Shown here piece after piece: positions 18,629-27,786 of a stretch of DNA of 64,000 nt (the first letter of the stretch is position 1; each line of letters opens with the position of its first letter). Where the stretch lies: assembly GCF_003315345.1 (NCBI RefSeq), contig NZ_QNRO01000015.1, positions 35,884 to 99,883 of the forward strand. The letters run 5' to 3'. The DNA is from Marinobacter pelagius (GTDB lineage Bacteria; Pseudomonadota; Gammaproteobacteria; Pseudomonadales; Oleiphilaceae). Position numbers and translations under genes: made by a program. The notes under the pieces were generated by a model. That model was not told where the DNA came from. It made no database searches and saw only the letters and a list, made by a program, of their open reading frames with translations.

Positions 18629-19483
18629 TCAAGCGTTCTTGCCAGAAAACGCTCGGTTCGCGAAAACCTCTGAGAGAATGGCCTGCTCAACATGACTCCG
18701 CTGCCCGGATTTCACGGGTAGTCGGACGATAAGATGGATTTCCCCGGCCGCCGGGACCTGAATGCTGACCTTCGGGTCAACGGAGGGCACCTCCAGCCCG
18801 CGCGAAATACCAACCTTGTTCATGTATTTTCGGACAGTTTCCAGGTAAGGCTCGCATTGGCGCCTGGCTGATTCGAGAAGGGCTTGTTGAGCTGCAGGCC
18901 AGTCATCCTCCCGCTTGAAAGGCACGGTGAAAGCGTGAAAGTCCCAATTATCGGTGAAGCTCTCGTTGATCACAGGTTCCGACACGAACAGGGCATTAGG
19001 TATAACGATCATACGGCCGGTACGCTGATGGCCGGTCTTCCCCGGGCCGACCTCCATGATTGTCGTTGCGAGTAGCGTCTGGTCGATCACGTCGCCACGG
19101 AAATCCTTTACCTGGATGCGATCCCCCAGATTGAACGACCTGGCGCCGCCTTTGAGGATCGCACCGGACATACACAGAATCAGCTCCTTGGTGGCGATGA
19201 CAACAGCTGCGGCGATCGCAACGATGGAAAGGGCGAGGGCGCGGATTTGTTCACCCCAGATCAACGCAAGGCCCAGTATCCCAAGCAGCAGAAAACCGTT
19301 TCGTGAGTTAACCAGCAATCGCCCCCGTAGTTCGGAGGAAGTCACGTTCTTTCTTATGAAACGGGCGGTGAGGGTCCGCAGGATAATGATGGCGATGACC
19401 AACAGCGCGGTGCTGACGAGCAGGCGAAACATGGAACCCGGTACTGAGAAATTTTCCGGTAGCCAGCTTAGACTTTCCAACAT
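18629..19483 (-). CDS. Small MscS-family mechanosensitive channel
   Basis: About 284 residues. Three hydrophobic segments are followed by the MscS pore/beta domain (GGARSFNLGDRIQVKDFRGDVIDQTLLATTIMEV), with the typical F-x-x-G-D-x-I and NALF elements. It would release solutes on hypo-osmotic shock at the inner membrane. The ATG at 19483 keeps a compact N-terminus; the frame is open 13 codons further upstream. The C-terminal domain is short. Confidence 0.82.
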   Translation of the reverse strand: MLESLSWLPENFSVPGSMFRLLVSTALLVIAIIILRTLTARFIRKNVTSSELRGRLLVNSRNGFLLLGILGLALIWGEQIRALALSIVAIAAAVVIATKELILCMSGAILKGGARSFNLGDRIQVKDFRGDVIDQTLLATTIMEVGPGKTGHQRTGRMIVIPNALFVSEPVINESFTDNWDFHAFTVPFKREDDWPAAQQALLESARRQCEPYLETVRKYMNKVGISRGLEVPSVDPKVSIQVPAAGEIHLIVRLPVKSGQRSHVEQAILSEVFANRAFSGKNA

Positions 19484-19555
19484 ATTCGAGGTTCGTTCCA
19501 CTTGGGGGCAGCCCAAACCCACGATCCCTGTGGGTTTGAGTCAATGCGGTTCAGG

Positions 19556-20176
19556 TCAGTTCTTCTGGGAAGAATAGTTCTGCATCAGATTAGCATAGTG
19601 CGGCAAGTGCCTGGCCAGAATACCGCCAAAACCTTCGATGTCGTTGCGCCAGTCGCGGTGCAACTCGCAACCGACGCTGAACCAGTTCATCAGCTGGGCG
19701 CCAGCCTGCTCCATCCGACTCCAGGCTGCGTCCCGGGTGGTCTGATTGAAGGTTCCGGAAGCATCGGTTACGACAAACACCTCATAACCCTCTTCCAGTG
19801 CTGACAGGGTGGGGAATGCCACACAAACGTCGGTCACCACACCGGCAATTAGCAGTTGCTTCTTGCCAGTAGCCTTAACTGCCTTGACGAAATCTTCGTT
19901 GTCCCACGCATTGATCTGGCCGGGGCGCGCGAAATAGGGTGCGTCAGCGAATGCTTCTTTCAGTTCCGGAACCATCGGGCCATTGGGGCCGTCTTCAAAG
20001 CTGGTGGTCAGGATTGTCGGAATGTCGAAGAACCGGGCAATATCCGCCAGGGCCAGGACGTTGTTCTTGAAATCATCCGGACTGAAATCCCGGACCAGGG
20101 AGAGCAGACCAGACTGGTGGTCCACCATCAGCAGAGTTACGTCATCCTTGTTCAACCGGTTGTACTTGAACGCCAT
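19556..20176 (-). CDS. Isochorismatase-family cysteine hydrolase (YcaC-like)
   Basis: 206 residues. The family catalytic Asp is in LLMVDHQSG and the nucleophile Cys in IAGVVTDVCVAF, which is preceded by the cis-peptide region. Closest in style to YcaC, whose natural substrate is unsettled. The start MAFKYN at 20176 is preferred because GAGGAG sits seven bases upstream. Divergent from a LysR gene, which probably controls it. Confidence 0.86.
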   Translation of the reverse strand: MAFKYNRLNKDDVTLLMVDHQSGLLSLVRDFSPDDFKNNVLALADIARFFDIPTILTTSFEDGPNGPMVPELKEAFADAPYFARPGQINAWDNEDFVKAVKATGKKQLLIAGVVTDVCVAFPTLSALEEGYEVFVVTDASGTFNQTTRDAAWSRMEQAGAQLMNWFSVGCELHRDWRNDIEGFGGILARHLPHYANLMQNYSSQKN

Positions 20177-20292
20177 GGTCATTCTCCTCATTTTGCTATG
20201 TGATTGAGTAGCGGCTGTGGCCGCCGGCTGCGTTGATGGGAGAATCATAGGAACCACTGACTGGACTGAGTAGACGGCAAAAACCATACTCT

Positions 20293-20307
20293 CTGTTCTA
20301 TAAACAG
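20293..20307. promoter_or_regulatory. Candidate LysR operator (CTGTT-N5-AACAG)
   Basis: A perfect 5-bp inverted repeat in the divergent region between the isochorismatase-like gene and the LysR gene, 12 bp upstream of the LysR start. Confidence 0.4.
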
Positions 20308-20318
20308 GACGATGTCAC

Positions 20319-21254
20319 ATGCAGGATCTCAACGACCTTTACTTCTTTGTACAGGTGATCGATCACGGTGGTTTTGCGCCGGCGGGCCGCGCACTGGGAA
20401 TTCCGAAATCCAAGCTGAGTCGTCGTATTTCAGTGCTTGAGGATCGGCTGGATACCAGACTGATCAACCGGTCTACGCGGCATTTTTCCGTTACCGAGTT
20501 GGGGCAGGAGTATTACCGTCATTGTGTTGCAATGCTGGTGGAGGCAGAAGCCGCACAGGAGGTTATTGACCAATCGCGTGCCGAGCCGAGGGGAGTGGTT
20601 CGATTGAGTTGCCCTCCCGGTCTGATCTACTTCCACGTTGGGCAGTTACTGGTGCGTTTCATGGCCCGGTATCCCCACGTGAAGATTGAGATTGATGCAA
20701 CCAGTCGCCGGGTTGATGTGATCAAGGAAGGCTACGATGTAGCCCTGAGAGTCCGCTTCCCACCGCTCGAAGATAGCGAACTTGCCATGAAGGTGCTGTC
20801 GAAGAGCCCACAGTGCCTGATGGCATCCCCGGACTTTTTCGATACTTATCCAAAACCCGCCGTTCCTGACGATCTGGCCGATATGCCCAGTCTCGATTTT
20901 GAACAAGCGGACGGCAAACACGTGTGGTGCCTCGACGGACCGGAGGGCGCTACCGCCCAGGTGCACCACTCGCCACGGCTTGTAACGGATGATGTATTCA
21001 CGCTCAGACAGGCGGCGATGGAAGGGCTTGGTATTGTTCGTATGCCGTTGATAGTTGGCGGTCGTGACCTTGTGGAGCGTCGATTGATCAACGTTTTACC
21101 TGGCTGGCAGCCCCGCGGCGGCATTCTTCATGCGGTGTTCCCTTCCCGGCGGGGCCTGCTGCCTGCGGTCAGGGCTTTGTTGGATTTTTTAGGAGACTCG
21201 ATGGCCGACGTGGACTTTTCCATACCCGGTGAAGCTCATCTGGCGCTCGAATAA
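20319..21254 (+). CDS. LysR-family transcriptional regulator
   Basis: A 311-residue LysR regulator. The helix-turn-helix GGFAPAGRALGIPKSKLSRRISVLEDRL is followed by a substrate-binding domain (PBP2_CrgA-like in style, with GYDVALRVRFPP). It is transcribed divergently from the YcaC-like hydrolase, with a candidate operator between them, so local regulation is likely. Confidence 0.88.
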   Translation: MQDLNDLYFFVQVIDHGGFAPAGRALGIPKSKLSRRISVLEDRLDTRLINRSTRHFSVTELGQEYYRHCVAMLVEAEAAQEVIDQSRAEPRGVVRLSCPPGLIYFHVGQLLVRFMARYPHVKIEIDATSRRVDVIKEGYDVALRVRFPPLEDSELAMKVLSKSPQCLMASPDFFDTYPKPAVPDDLADMPSLDFEQADGKHVWCLDGPEGATAQVHHSPRLVTDDVFTLRQAAMEGLGIVRMPLIVGGRDLVERRLINVLPGWQPRGGILHAVFPSRRGLLPAVRALLDFLGDSMADVDFSIPGEAHLALE

Positions 21255-21274
21255 ACTCAGTAGCTAGACGGCCT

Positions 21275-21294
21275 CACCGGAGGCGAAGCCGGTG
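21275..21294. terminator. Possible hairpin after LysR
   Basis: CACCGG-N8-CCGGTG, 20 bp past the stop. No convincing T-run follows. The rest of 21255-21539 shows nothing else I can support. Confidence 0.3.
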
Positions 21295-21539
21295 ACCTCT
21301 TCAAAGATCGGCGTCAACCACCTGGTACATCCAAATCCGCGAGAACTGGTCAATGCTGTCTATTACCGAAATACGACTTTGTCTTCACGCATTCAGGTCT
21401 TTCTCGATTTCTTGGAGGCCCGTTGGAGCCCCTTATTGGAATAGTCTGTTTTCGTGCTAACGGGGTGTTCAAAAATTGATCTGCAATAACCCCGATAAAG
21501 CAATTACGCCTCACACGATCATCCAAGAGGGAATTGAGG

Positions 21540-22031
21540 ATGAAGAGAAAAAGGATTGTGGCAGGAAGCCTTATAGCCTCGTCCACACTGGTTGCCATGA
21601 TGTGCCTGACATTACCTGCCGTGGCACAACAAACCATTGTTTACCCGGCAAAAGGTCAAACAGCCGAGCAACAAGCCCGTGACGAAGCCGAATGTTATGC
21701 ATGGGCCAAGCAGTCCACAGGCGTTGATCCCGCAGCCATAGCCTAGGCATCCACTGCTGTCCCGGCACAGACGGCTCCGACAACCGGAGCCGGCGGGGAG
21801 CGTCTCCGCGGCGCTGCGCGTGGTGCTGCAGGTGGCGCAATCATCGGTGAAATCGCTGATGACGATGCGGGTAAAGGCGCTGCAGTGGGAGCTGTAGCCG
21901 GAGCCATGGCCGGTGGCGCCAAAGCGAGGCAGAAACAGGCGGCCGAACAGGAAGCCCAGCAACAGCAAATGGCTGACTACTATCGAGCTTTCGCTGCGTG
22001 TATGGAAGGTCGTGGTTACACCGTCAAGTGA
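21540..22031 (+). pseudogene. Glycine-zipper exported protein interrupted by an in-frame amber codon
   Basis: The ATG at 21540 (after AGAGGGAATTGAGG) encodes a signal peptide (MKRKRIVAGSLIASSTLVAMMCL, cleaved near AVAQQ) and a mature part. A TAG at 21744-21746 (codon 69) interrupts it. The same frame then continues without another stop to a TGA at 22029-22031. That stretch encodes a glycine-zipper stretch (GAARGAAGGAIIGEIADDDAGKGAA), Gln-rich helices and ACMEGRGYTV. The downstream part looks intact, so the nonsense change is recent, tolerated, or read through. Confidence 0.75.
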
Positions 22032-22052
22032 ACCGGATGATGTGAGCAAGCA

Positions 22053-22715
22053 CTAGACTGTTCGTTTCCGCCCCTCGGTCCGCAGTGGCAACCATGGCTT
22101 GCTCATAGATCCGCTGGACCTGCCTTTTACAAATCGCATCTCCTTTTTTGGAAGGAAGGACCGGTGTGGATTCGCCGGGAACGGGCAGGGGGGAAGTGAG
22201 CCCCTGATGCAGACGCAATCTCTTGAGATAGCCAAGGTAGGCATCCGGGAGGGTGACCTGACGGGTCTTGTCGCCCTTGCCGAAAACCGAATAGGCCCAG
22301 TAGGGCTCGCCATCCACGATGGTTCGCCTGAAGTCTTCGAAGGTTGGCGTCCGCATTTGGCCGCGATCCACGGGCCGGGGTGCCAGTTCGCTGACCCGGA
22401 GGAACAGGCTTTTCATCGTGACGATCACGAAAAGATGACGTTCGAACTTGGCATCGGCGCTGGCCAGTTCGGTCAGCGTTTCCAGCAGGTAAGACCATTG
22501 CCAGTCGGTAAGCCGGCGCACCTCGACATCACGGTCCTGGTTCAGGTTTGGCTTGGCATTCCGATCCCGTTTGCGAACGTCCTGCAGTGGGTTTCGCTGC
22601 AGGTAATCACGACGTACCAGGTATTTGAAGAGCGTTTGCAAGTTGGTGTGACTGGCGTTGAGGCTGGCCTGGGTTACGGAATAGGGCGTCTTCGTGTCTT
22701 TGGAGCGAAGGGCCG
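22053..22715 (-). pseudogene. Decayed tyrosine recombinase fragment
   Basis: Closely related to the intact recombinase at 27787-29055. The copy covers the core-binding and early catalytic region (TDWQWSYLLETLTELASAD through SVFGKGDKTRQVTLPDAYL), but the N-terminal half is absent. About 203 bp near the 3' end are also lost. The join lies at a TCGGT that in the intact copy occurs at 27809 and 28012, and the loss shifts the frame. The removed segment would encode the HxxR and Tyr active-site residues, so this copy cannot recombine DNA. Confidence 0.85.
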
Positions 22716-22716
22716 G

Positions 22717-23907
22717 CTACAAGCATCTCTCAAATGATGAAGTGAGAATTCTGCGACTCAGCTGACTGTCACCGACGTTTGACGACGGTGTATTAGCTGC
22801 GGAAATCAGGCCAGATTGGTATTCTACAGCTGTGCATTCGCAGAACTCATTTTTTGAGGCCTTGTCGCCGTTGGGCTGCTGATTGAGAATCAGATCAGCC
22901 GAACCCATGCAGCTTTCGTAAGCATAATTATACGTTTTAATGGGATCAACGCATTGCGCTAAGGCGTTAGTATAATCGTCGTATTCCTGGTTCTTGGGCT
23001 TACCAGAATGAATTTTTTTGTATTTTCGTTCTATACAGTCACAGTCAAACCTTCTAGCTGTTGATGATGTACCATAACGGCACTGCTCGATTTGATCTGC
23101 AATGTATCGAGATATTAATGGTTCCGGTTCGCTAGAATTTTTGTTATTTTTGAATTCTGTGCAGTCTCTTGTTTGCTGATCACAAATTTCGCCCCATTTT
23201 TTAAATTGGATTGAATTAATTTCCTGATTTTTCAGCTTATTAAGAACCGAATCACGACAAATTGAGTGAAGTTCAATGCATGACTTATCATGTGTAGGTC
23301 GGTCAAATACAAGTTCTGGTGGGAAGTTTTTACTACTAACTGCAGCTTGACTTGTTTGTGGGTTTTTGACAGGTATATTCTTTCGTTCGTGATTCTGGTT
23401 TTTTAGGTCTTGGGTAGCTGACGAATCTCGACCCAATATTTGTCGCCTATCCTGGCTCAGATAGCCAAGCAGTTCGGCGGTAACATTTCCGTCAACAGAT
23501 AGCCCTTTATCCATCTTATAAGCCCGGATTCCTTTTTCAGTATTTCGGCCATATATACCGTCAGCTTGCCCCACATTGTATCCGAGTTGATTGAGCATCT
23601 GCTGGGCTGACGCTACATGACTGGGGCTTTTGTTATAATTAGCAAAGTAGGCTGGGGCATTTGTTGAGTTAACGGAGGGCGGCTTAGTTTCGCTCGATTC
23701 CTCCATTTTGTCTTCTGGAGCCGTCTTTGGAACTGGTTTTGTATCCCCATTTTTTCCAAACTGCGATATGTCCTCAGCTGTTTGTCGCAACTTATCTGCG
23801 GATTCGGCCAGTTCATCGAAAAAACCTGCGTTTGCAGGGGGCATGCTGAAAAGCCACAAAGCGGTAACGGCGGCAAAGGGAAAGCACCTGGTAAATGAAC
23901 TCAACAT
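22717..23907 (-). CDS. Exported peptidoglycan-binding-domain protein, Cys-rich C-terminus
   Basis: 396 residues. An N-terminal signal peptide (VTALWLFSMPPANAGFF) precedes a short helical region and a Pro/Asn linker. A PG_binding_1-like domain follows at about 95-150 (AQQMLNQLGYNVGQADGIYGRNTEKGIRA). The C-terminal half has about a dozen cysteines, several as CxC (DCDC, CEC) or spaced pairs, suggesting disulfides in the periplasm. No catalytic domain is visible. The 3' end abuts the recombinase homology break by 2 bp, so the true C-terminus may have been altered. GC is clearly lower than in flanking genes. Confidence 0.7.
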   Translation of the reverse strand: MLSSFTRCFPFAAVTALWLFSMPPANAGFFDELAESADKLRQTAEDISQFGKNGDTKPVPKTAPEDKMEESSETKPPSVNSTNAPAYFANYNKSPSHVASAQQMLNQLGYNVGQADGIYGRNTEKGIRAYKMDKGLSVDGNVTAELLGYLSQDRRQILGRDSSATQDLKNQNHERKNIPVKNPQTSQAAVSSKNFPPELVFDRPTHDKSCIELHSICRDSVLNKLKNQEINSIQFKKWGEICDQQTRDCTEFKNNKNSSEPEPLISRYIADQIEQCRYGTSSTARRFDCDCIERKYKKIHSGKPKNQEYDDYTNALAQCVDPIKTYNYAYESCMGSADLILNQQPNGDKASKNEFCECTAVEYQSGLISAANTPSSNVGDSQLSRRILTSSFERCL

Positions 23908-24010
23908 GGCTATTCCTCCATTGAATAGCTGCTTTTTCTGTTACTCCGAAAATCCTATTGCGGAGCAAGATGCTAATGCCTGAGGTATCGGGAGTTTGCT
24001 TGCTATAGTC

Positions 24011-24520
24011 CTATCCAATTGGCAGTAAATTCAGGTGAAAGGCCACCATCACAGCTATTGCAAGTCCTGTGCAGCTCATGATCGTATATCTAAGTTTTCG
24101 AACAAACTTTGGATACCGTTTAAGTAAAGTTGCTAAGACGAGGGGGATGGGGGATACGATAAGAACATGTGCCCACCACTGCATCTCTGGTAAATATAGG
24201 TAATCAAGATAAGCAACCCCTGCCAGGCTCCCCCAAAAAATTAGCCCAAGAAAGCTTTGGTCATTTGAAATCGCTTGCAATTTTGACTGTTGTTTTCGGA
24301 GCGCTTTACGTTCAGATTGAGTGAGTTTAACGGCCGATTTTTCCTGTTCGACAAAATCTTGGCTCACAGCATTCCGGTCAGTGGCTACTGACGGCGTTGG
24401 AGAGAAATTCGATTTGTAGTGCTGAGCGCCAAGGCTGCTATGAGTATTGTACCCAACTCCAAATGCCTGCCCTGCCAGGTAATCATTCAGCTTCCGCTGC
24501 TCACTGTCGTCATAAGGCAT
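24011..24520 (-). CDS. Small membrane protein of unknown function
   Basis: 169 residues. The N-terminus is soluble, with a charged helix (LTQSERKALRKQQSKL). About three TM segments follow (LIFWGSLAGVAYLDYL, WWAHVLIVSPIPLVLATLL, YTIMSCTGLAIAVMVAFHL). No family is recognised. AT-rich, in the island, same strand as the peptidoglycan-binding protein 104 bp downstream and possibly cotranscribed with it. Confidence 0.55.
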   Translation of the reverse strand: MPYDDSEQRKLNDYLAGQAFGVGYNTHSSLGAQHYKSNFSPTPSVATDRNAVSQDFVEQEKSAVKLTQSERKALRKQQSKLQAISNDQSFLGLIFWGSLAGVAYLDYLYLPEMQWWAHVLIVSPIPLVLATLLKRYPKFVRKLRYTIMSCTGLAIAVMVAFHLNLLPIG

Positions 24521-24853
24521 CGCATGCCCTCCTCAACAGTAATCCCTTAGTTTTCTACAGGGAGTATGTTCCCTTAAAGGCTAACGCTCAACAAATTGCT
24601 AGACGGATATTTGCTTAAAAAAATACGGATAGAAGGTATGGCAATTTTAACGGCAAAGAATAATGAATTAGAGATTAGTAAGTTGTAAATTCAAACCCGA
24701 ATCCATCATCAGAAGTTGTTGATAGTCAGCGCCTGTCTATAATATTTCTATTGCTGTGTGTTTTCAGTTTTTACAACAAAGTGTCAATAAGTCGGCCATA
24801 AGCATGCACATCATAGCAGTTGGCAATGCCCTAGGGCTGAATGGAGGGCTGTG
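24521..24853. promoter_or_regulatory. AT-rich divergent intergenic region with a sigma70-like promoter
   Basis: No gene seen. It separates two divergent island genes. TATAAT at 24738-24743, with TTGTTG 16 bp upstream (24716-24721), would drive the plus-strand gene at 24854. Confidence 0.35.
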
Positions 24854-26791
24854 ATGAAACGTTTGATGGTGATCTGGCTTTTACTTTGCACTCTCGACGT
24901 GCGCGCCAGCGAATCTCTAACAGGCGTATGGTCAGGATACTACCGTTGCAGCAATACGCCTATTCGTCTAGACCTCTTTTTGGTCCAGGAGAATACCCAG
25001 CTTCAAGGCTTATTCGTGTTTTACTTGGACAGCGGAGATAGACCCAGCGGCGCTTTTAACATATCAGGCCAGAAGGACGAAAAGGCACGAACGCTGGTGC
25101 TTGAACCCGGTGAGTGGGAGAAGCGTCCTATCGGCTTCACCGCTGTTGGTCTTACCGGTCGATATGAAGGCAATCAAATCACAGGTACCATTTCCTTCAA
25201 TCAATGCGGCAACTTCCAAGTAACGAAAGATCCAGAACGCACTGAGGAATTGTTGGCGCGGACCGAACGCTCCAAGCGGCTTTGGAATGAGGCTCCGACT
25301 GCGTTGGCAGAAGCTGCGAACGAAACACAGCGGTGCATAGCGGTTGCCAAGTGGGCCTCCAAGCTTAAAGCCGAATATCCTGAGCTGGATCTACGCCACA
25401 CACCCCTCAACCAAGTTTTCGCAAAAGCAGCGCCACTATTTTCAGACGCTGACTTCAAGCCAGTCTGGGGTCAGTCATACACCGATTATAGTAAGAACGA
25501 ACGCAAACGGATTTACTACGATATCTTGAGCCCCTGCTTAAAGAATCAGGAGCTGAGCGGATATTTTCAGGGTTACAGCCACATTGTTACCCGTCCGTTC
25601 ATTCTGGACCGTGGTGATTTTTCTCACGCGGAAGTGGTTCTGCGAGTACAAATCATCTCCCAGGGGAGGCAATGGCTTCGAGATAGATCGTCAGATTTGA
25701 ATCGACTGCCCCCAAATGAAGCGGGATACGCTTCATGGGAACAAATCCAGGTTGCTTCGGATGACAAACTCGCGGATTTATGGCCCAGCGAGCGCGCGGA
25801 ATTCGAGCAACGCCTGGCAAATTCTCTAGAGAGCCTCGCTCCGGAAATTCTCGCTGGCCGTGTAGATAGAGCCGTAGCTGAGGCCACAGATTTTGGGGCG
25901 ATATCACGCCTTGATCGATTACTGGAAGAAAACGGAGCGCTTGTTGATTCGGTAACCGAAGATCAGTTGGCTCACCACAGAACTATCATCGCCCGAAGGC
26001 AGGAACAGTTACTCAGCTCCGAAGTCTCGAGGGATGTTGAGGTACTATCCAATCTCTCGTCGAATCTGGATGGATTGGCGCAGTCCACTAAGTGGTTTCG
26101 GATGTTTCAAGGTAAATATCAGGCCATGGAGGGAGCGACTATCGCCCAAGCCATCCAAAAATTTCGGTTGCAACGCCGATTTCTCTTACAGAGCACACAA
26201 TCCCAACTGATTCAGAAGGTTGAAAACGCCGATAAAGTCACGCAGCTCGATCAACTAGTAGCAAATTACATAGGCCTGTCTGGCGATCGAAACGAGCCGA
26301 CCCTTGGTCCTGTTTGGACCAGTATTGATCATCGGCGGCAACAGCTTTTGATTAAGCAGCAAAGAGCCGCGTTAAACCAGAGTTACTGTGAACGTTTCAA
26401 GAACCCGGAAGATGCCGTCGAGTCTCCCTCGGAGCGGGATGTGTGCGTTGCCCTGGCAACGACAATCGATGATATGAACACCAGTTACAAAGAGTTGGGC
26501 CGTAAATGCCGGGCCCGAGAGTTCGGGAATAACCCCATTCTGGCCACACAGTGTTTGAGCTTATGTGTGGCTTCCGCGGGGGGATGCGATTTGTCTTTCA
26601 AAATGACCCATTTTGAAAATCTCGGTTGTGCTGCTGCCGAAGGTCAAGTTGGTTGGATCTGTGATTACTATTTAAAGTTCACTGGCAATGATGCGTTGAT
26701 GAAAGAAGTGTTATCGACTATTGCCCCCAACGGCGGTCTAGGGCAAGGCCGTTTCATTAATGCTGGGGATCAATGGATCCACGTTCGATAA
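24854..26791 (+). CDS. Large exported protein of unknown function
   Basis: 645 residues. A signal peptide (MKRLMVIWLLLCTLDVRAS) is followed by a small beta-rich domain, about 20-110 (LTGVWSGYYRCSNTPIRLDLFLVQ), of the sort that begins many periplasmic lipid/polymer-binding modules. A long helical middle follows, then a Cys-rich end (CLSLCVASAGGC). No catalytic motif is recognised. ATG 24854 is preferred over the GTG at 24851 because GGAGG at 24843-24847 is spaced six bases from it. Island gene, monocistronic. Confidence 0.6.
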   Translation: MKRLMVIWLLLCTLDVRASESLTGVWSGYYRCSNTPIRLDLFLVQENTQLQGLFVFYLDSGDRPSGAFNISGQKDEKARTLVLEPGEWEKRPIGFTAVGLTGRYEGNQITGTISFNQCGNFQVTKDPERTEELLARTERSKRLWNEAPTALAEAANETQRCIAVAKWASKLKAEYPELDLRHTPLNQVFAKAAPLFSDADFKPVWGQSYTDYSKNERKRIYYDILSPCLKNQELSGYFQGYSHIVTRPFILDRGDFSHAEVVLRVQIISQGRQWLRDRSSDLNRLPPNEAGYASWEQIQVASDDKLADLWPSERAEFEQRLANSLESLAPEILAGRVDRAVAEATDFGAISRLDRLLEENGALVDSVTEDQLAHHRTIIARRQEQLLSSEVSRDVEVLSNLSSNLDGLAQSTKWFRMFQGKYQAMEGATIAQAIQKFRLQRRFLLQSTQSQLIQKVENADKVTQLDQLVANYIGLSGDRNEPTLGPVWTSIDHRRQQLLIKQQRAALNQSYCERFKNPEDAVESPSERDVCVALATTIDDMNTSYKELGRKCRAREFGNNPILATQCLSLCVASAGGCDLSFKMTHFENLGCAAAEGQVGWICDYYLKFTGNDALMKEVLSTIAPNGGLGQGRFINAGDQWIHVR

Positions 26792-27001
26792 CCTATGAAA
26801 AGGCTGTGGTCTGTAACATCAATGTGCGCCTTGTACTTCAGGTCGAGAGTGCTTCCATCGTCCTGGGGGCTCAAGCGCTGACAAATTCCAAGGTGTTAGC
26901 CACTTCATTCACATCATGGTTTGCTAGATAAGTTCTCTGTTTGTCCTACAGTGAAAGTTACTGGCCAGTGTATCCGCCAAAACTTCAGGATGAGGTGTTA
27001 C

Positions 27002-27646
27002 ATGGAGTTAAACAGCAAGCTCAAGGAAATTCTCACACCAGCCTATGCACCATGCGCCGGATTTTCAGGTGCATGTGAAAGCATGCGTTGGGATCCACGA
27101 GAAGGGCATGTGCCCAGGGGATTTTTAGGTGCACATGGCAACTTGGAAGAAATTGAACTTGTTCTTGTGTTCGCCGAACCTGGCGATCCTCACGACGACG
27201 AAGTTCACAGTGGAATTGAGTCCGCGCATGAGAAAGCGATGAGGGCGTTTTCAGAAGGCACTGACCTGTTTCACCGAAACGTCAGGCTGATACTGAATTT
27301 ATGCTGGCCAGAATTAAATTTTGAACAACAGATTAAAAAGACATGGATGACGAACTCCGTTTTGTGTTCAGCCCCGGTTGAATCGGGCCCGGTGCGCGTT
27401 GCGTGCGAACGAAATTGCGGAACTCGCTACCTGTTGCCTCAACTTGAGCTGCTCAATCACTGCGTGATAGTTGCGTTGGGGGCCAAGGCTCGGGATCGAA
27501 TGCGCGCACTCGGCATTGAGTCCTTTATCCCAGCTGTTGCTGCTGCGCCTCCGGGCTGTAACCTTAAAGAAGCGAAGTCCTCCTGGCAGGCAATCGCTGA
27601 TGAAATACACAGGCGCAATGCTGCATGCCACGCCGGCCTAAAATAA
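27002..27646 (+). CDS. Uracil-DNA-glycosylase-superfamily-like protein, divergent
   Basis: 214 residues. The layout resembles UDG family 4/5 folds: an N-terminal VFAEPGDP in place of GEAPG, then WMTNSVLC, a cysteine pair (ACERNCGTRYLLPQLELL), and VIVALGAKARDRM. It ends with APPGCNLKEAKSSW where the family has its HPS motif. The catalytic residues of true UDGs are therefore not conserved, and DNA repair activity is unproven. The start ATG is chosen for its GAGG six bases upstream. Last cargo gene before the intact recombinase. Confidence 0.5.
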   Translation: MELNSKLKEILTPAYAPCAGFSGACESMRWDPREGHVPRGFLGAHGNLEEIELVLVFAEPGDPHDDEVHSGIESAHEKAMRAFSEGTDLFHRNVRLILNLCWPELNFEQQIKKTWMTNSVLCSAPVESGPVRVACERNCGTRYLLPQLELLNHCVIVALGAKARDRMRALGIESFIPAVAAAPPGCNLKEAKSSWQAIADEIHRRNAACHAGLK

Positions 27647-27786
27647 TCTCCAACATTACGACCGATCGTTAGAATCATTTTTGATTGAGGCTATTGTCAG
27701 GAACTGGATTTTGCCAATTCTGGCTGGACCTAATTCGGAGGCAGGGTCAATACCGACAGTACGAGAATTGTTTTTCTCAAGTCCAT

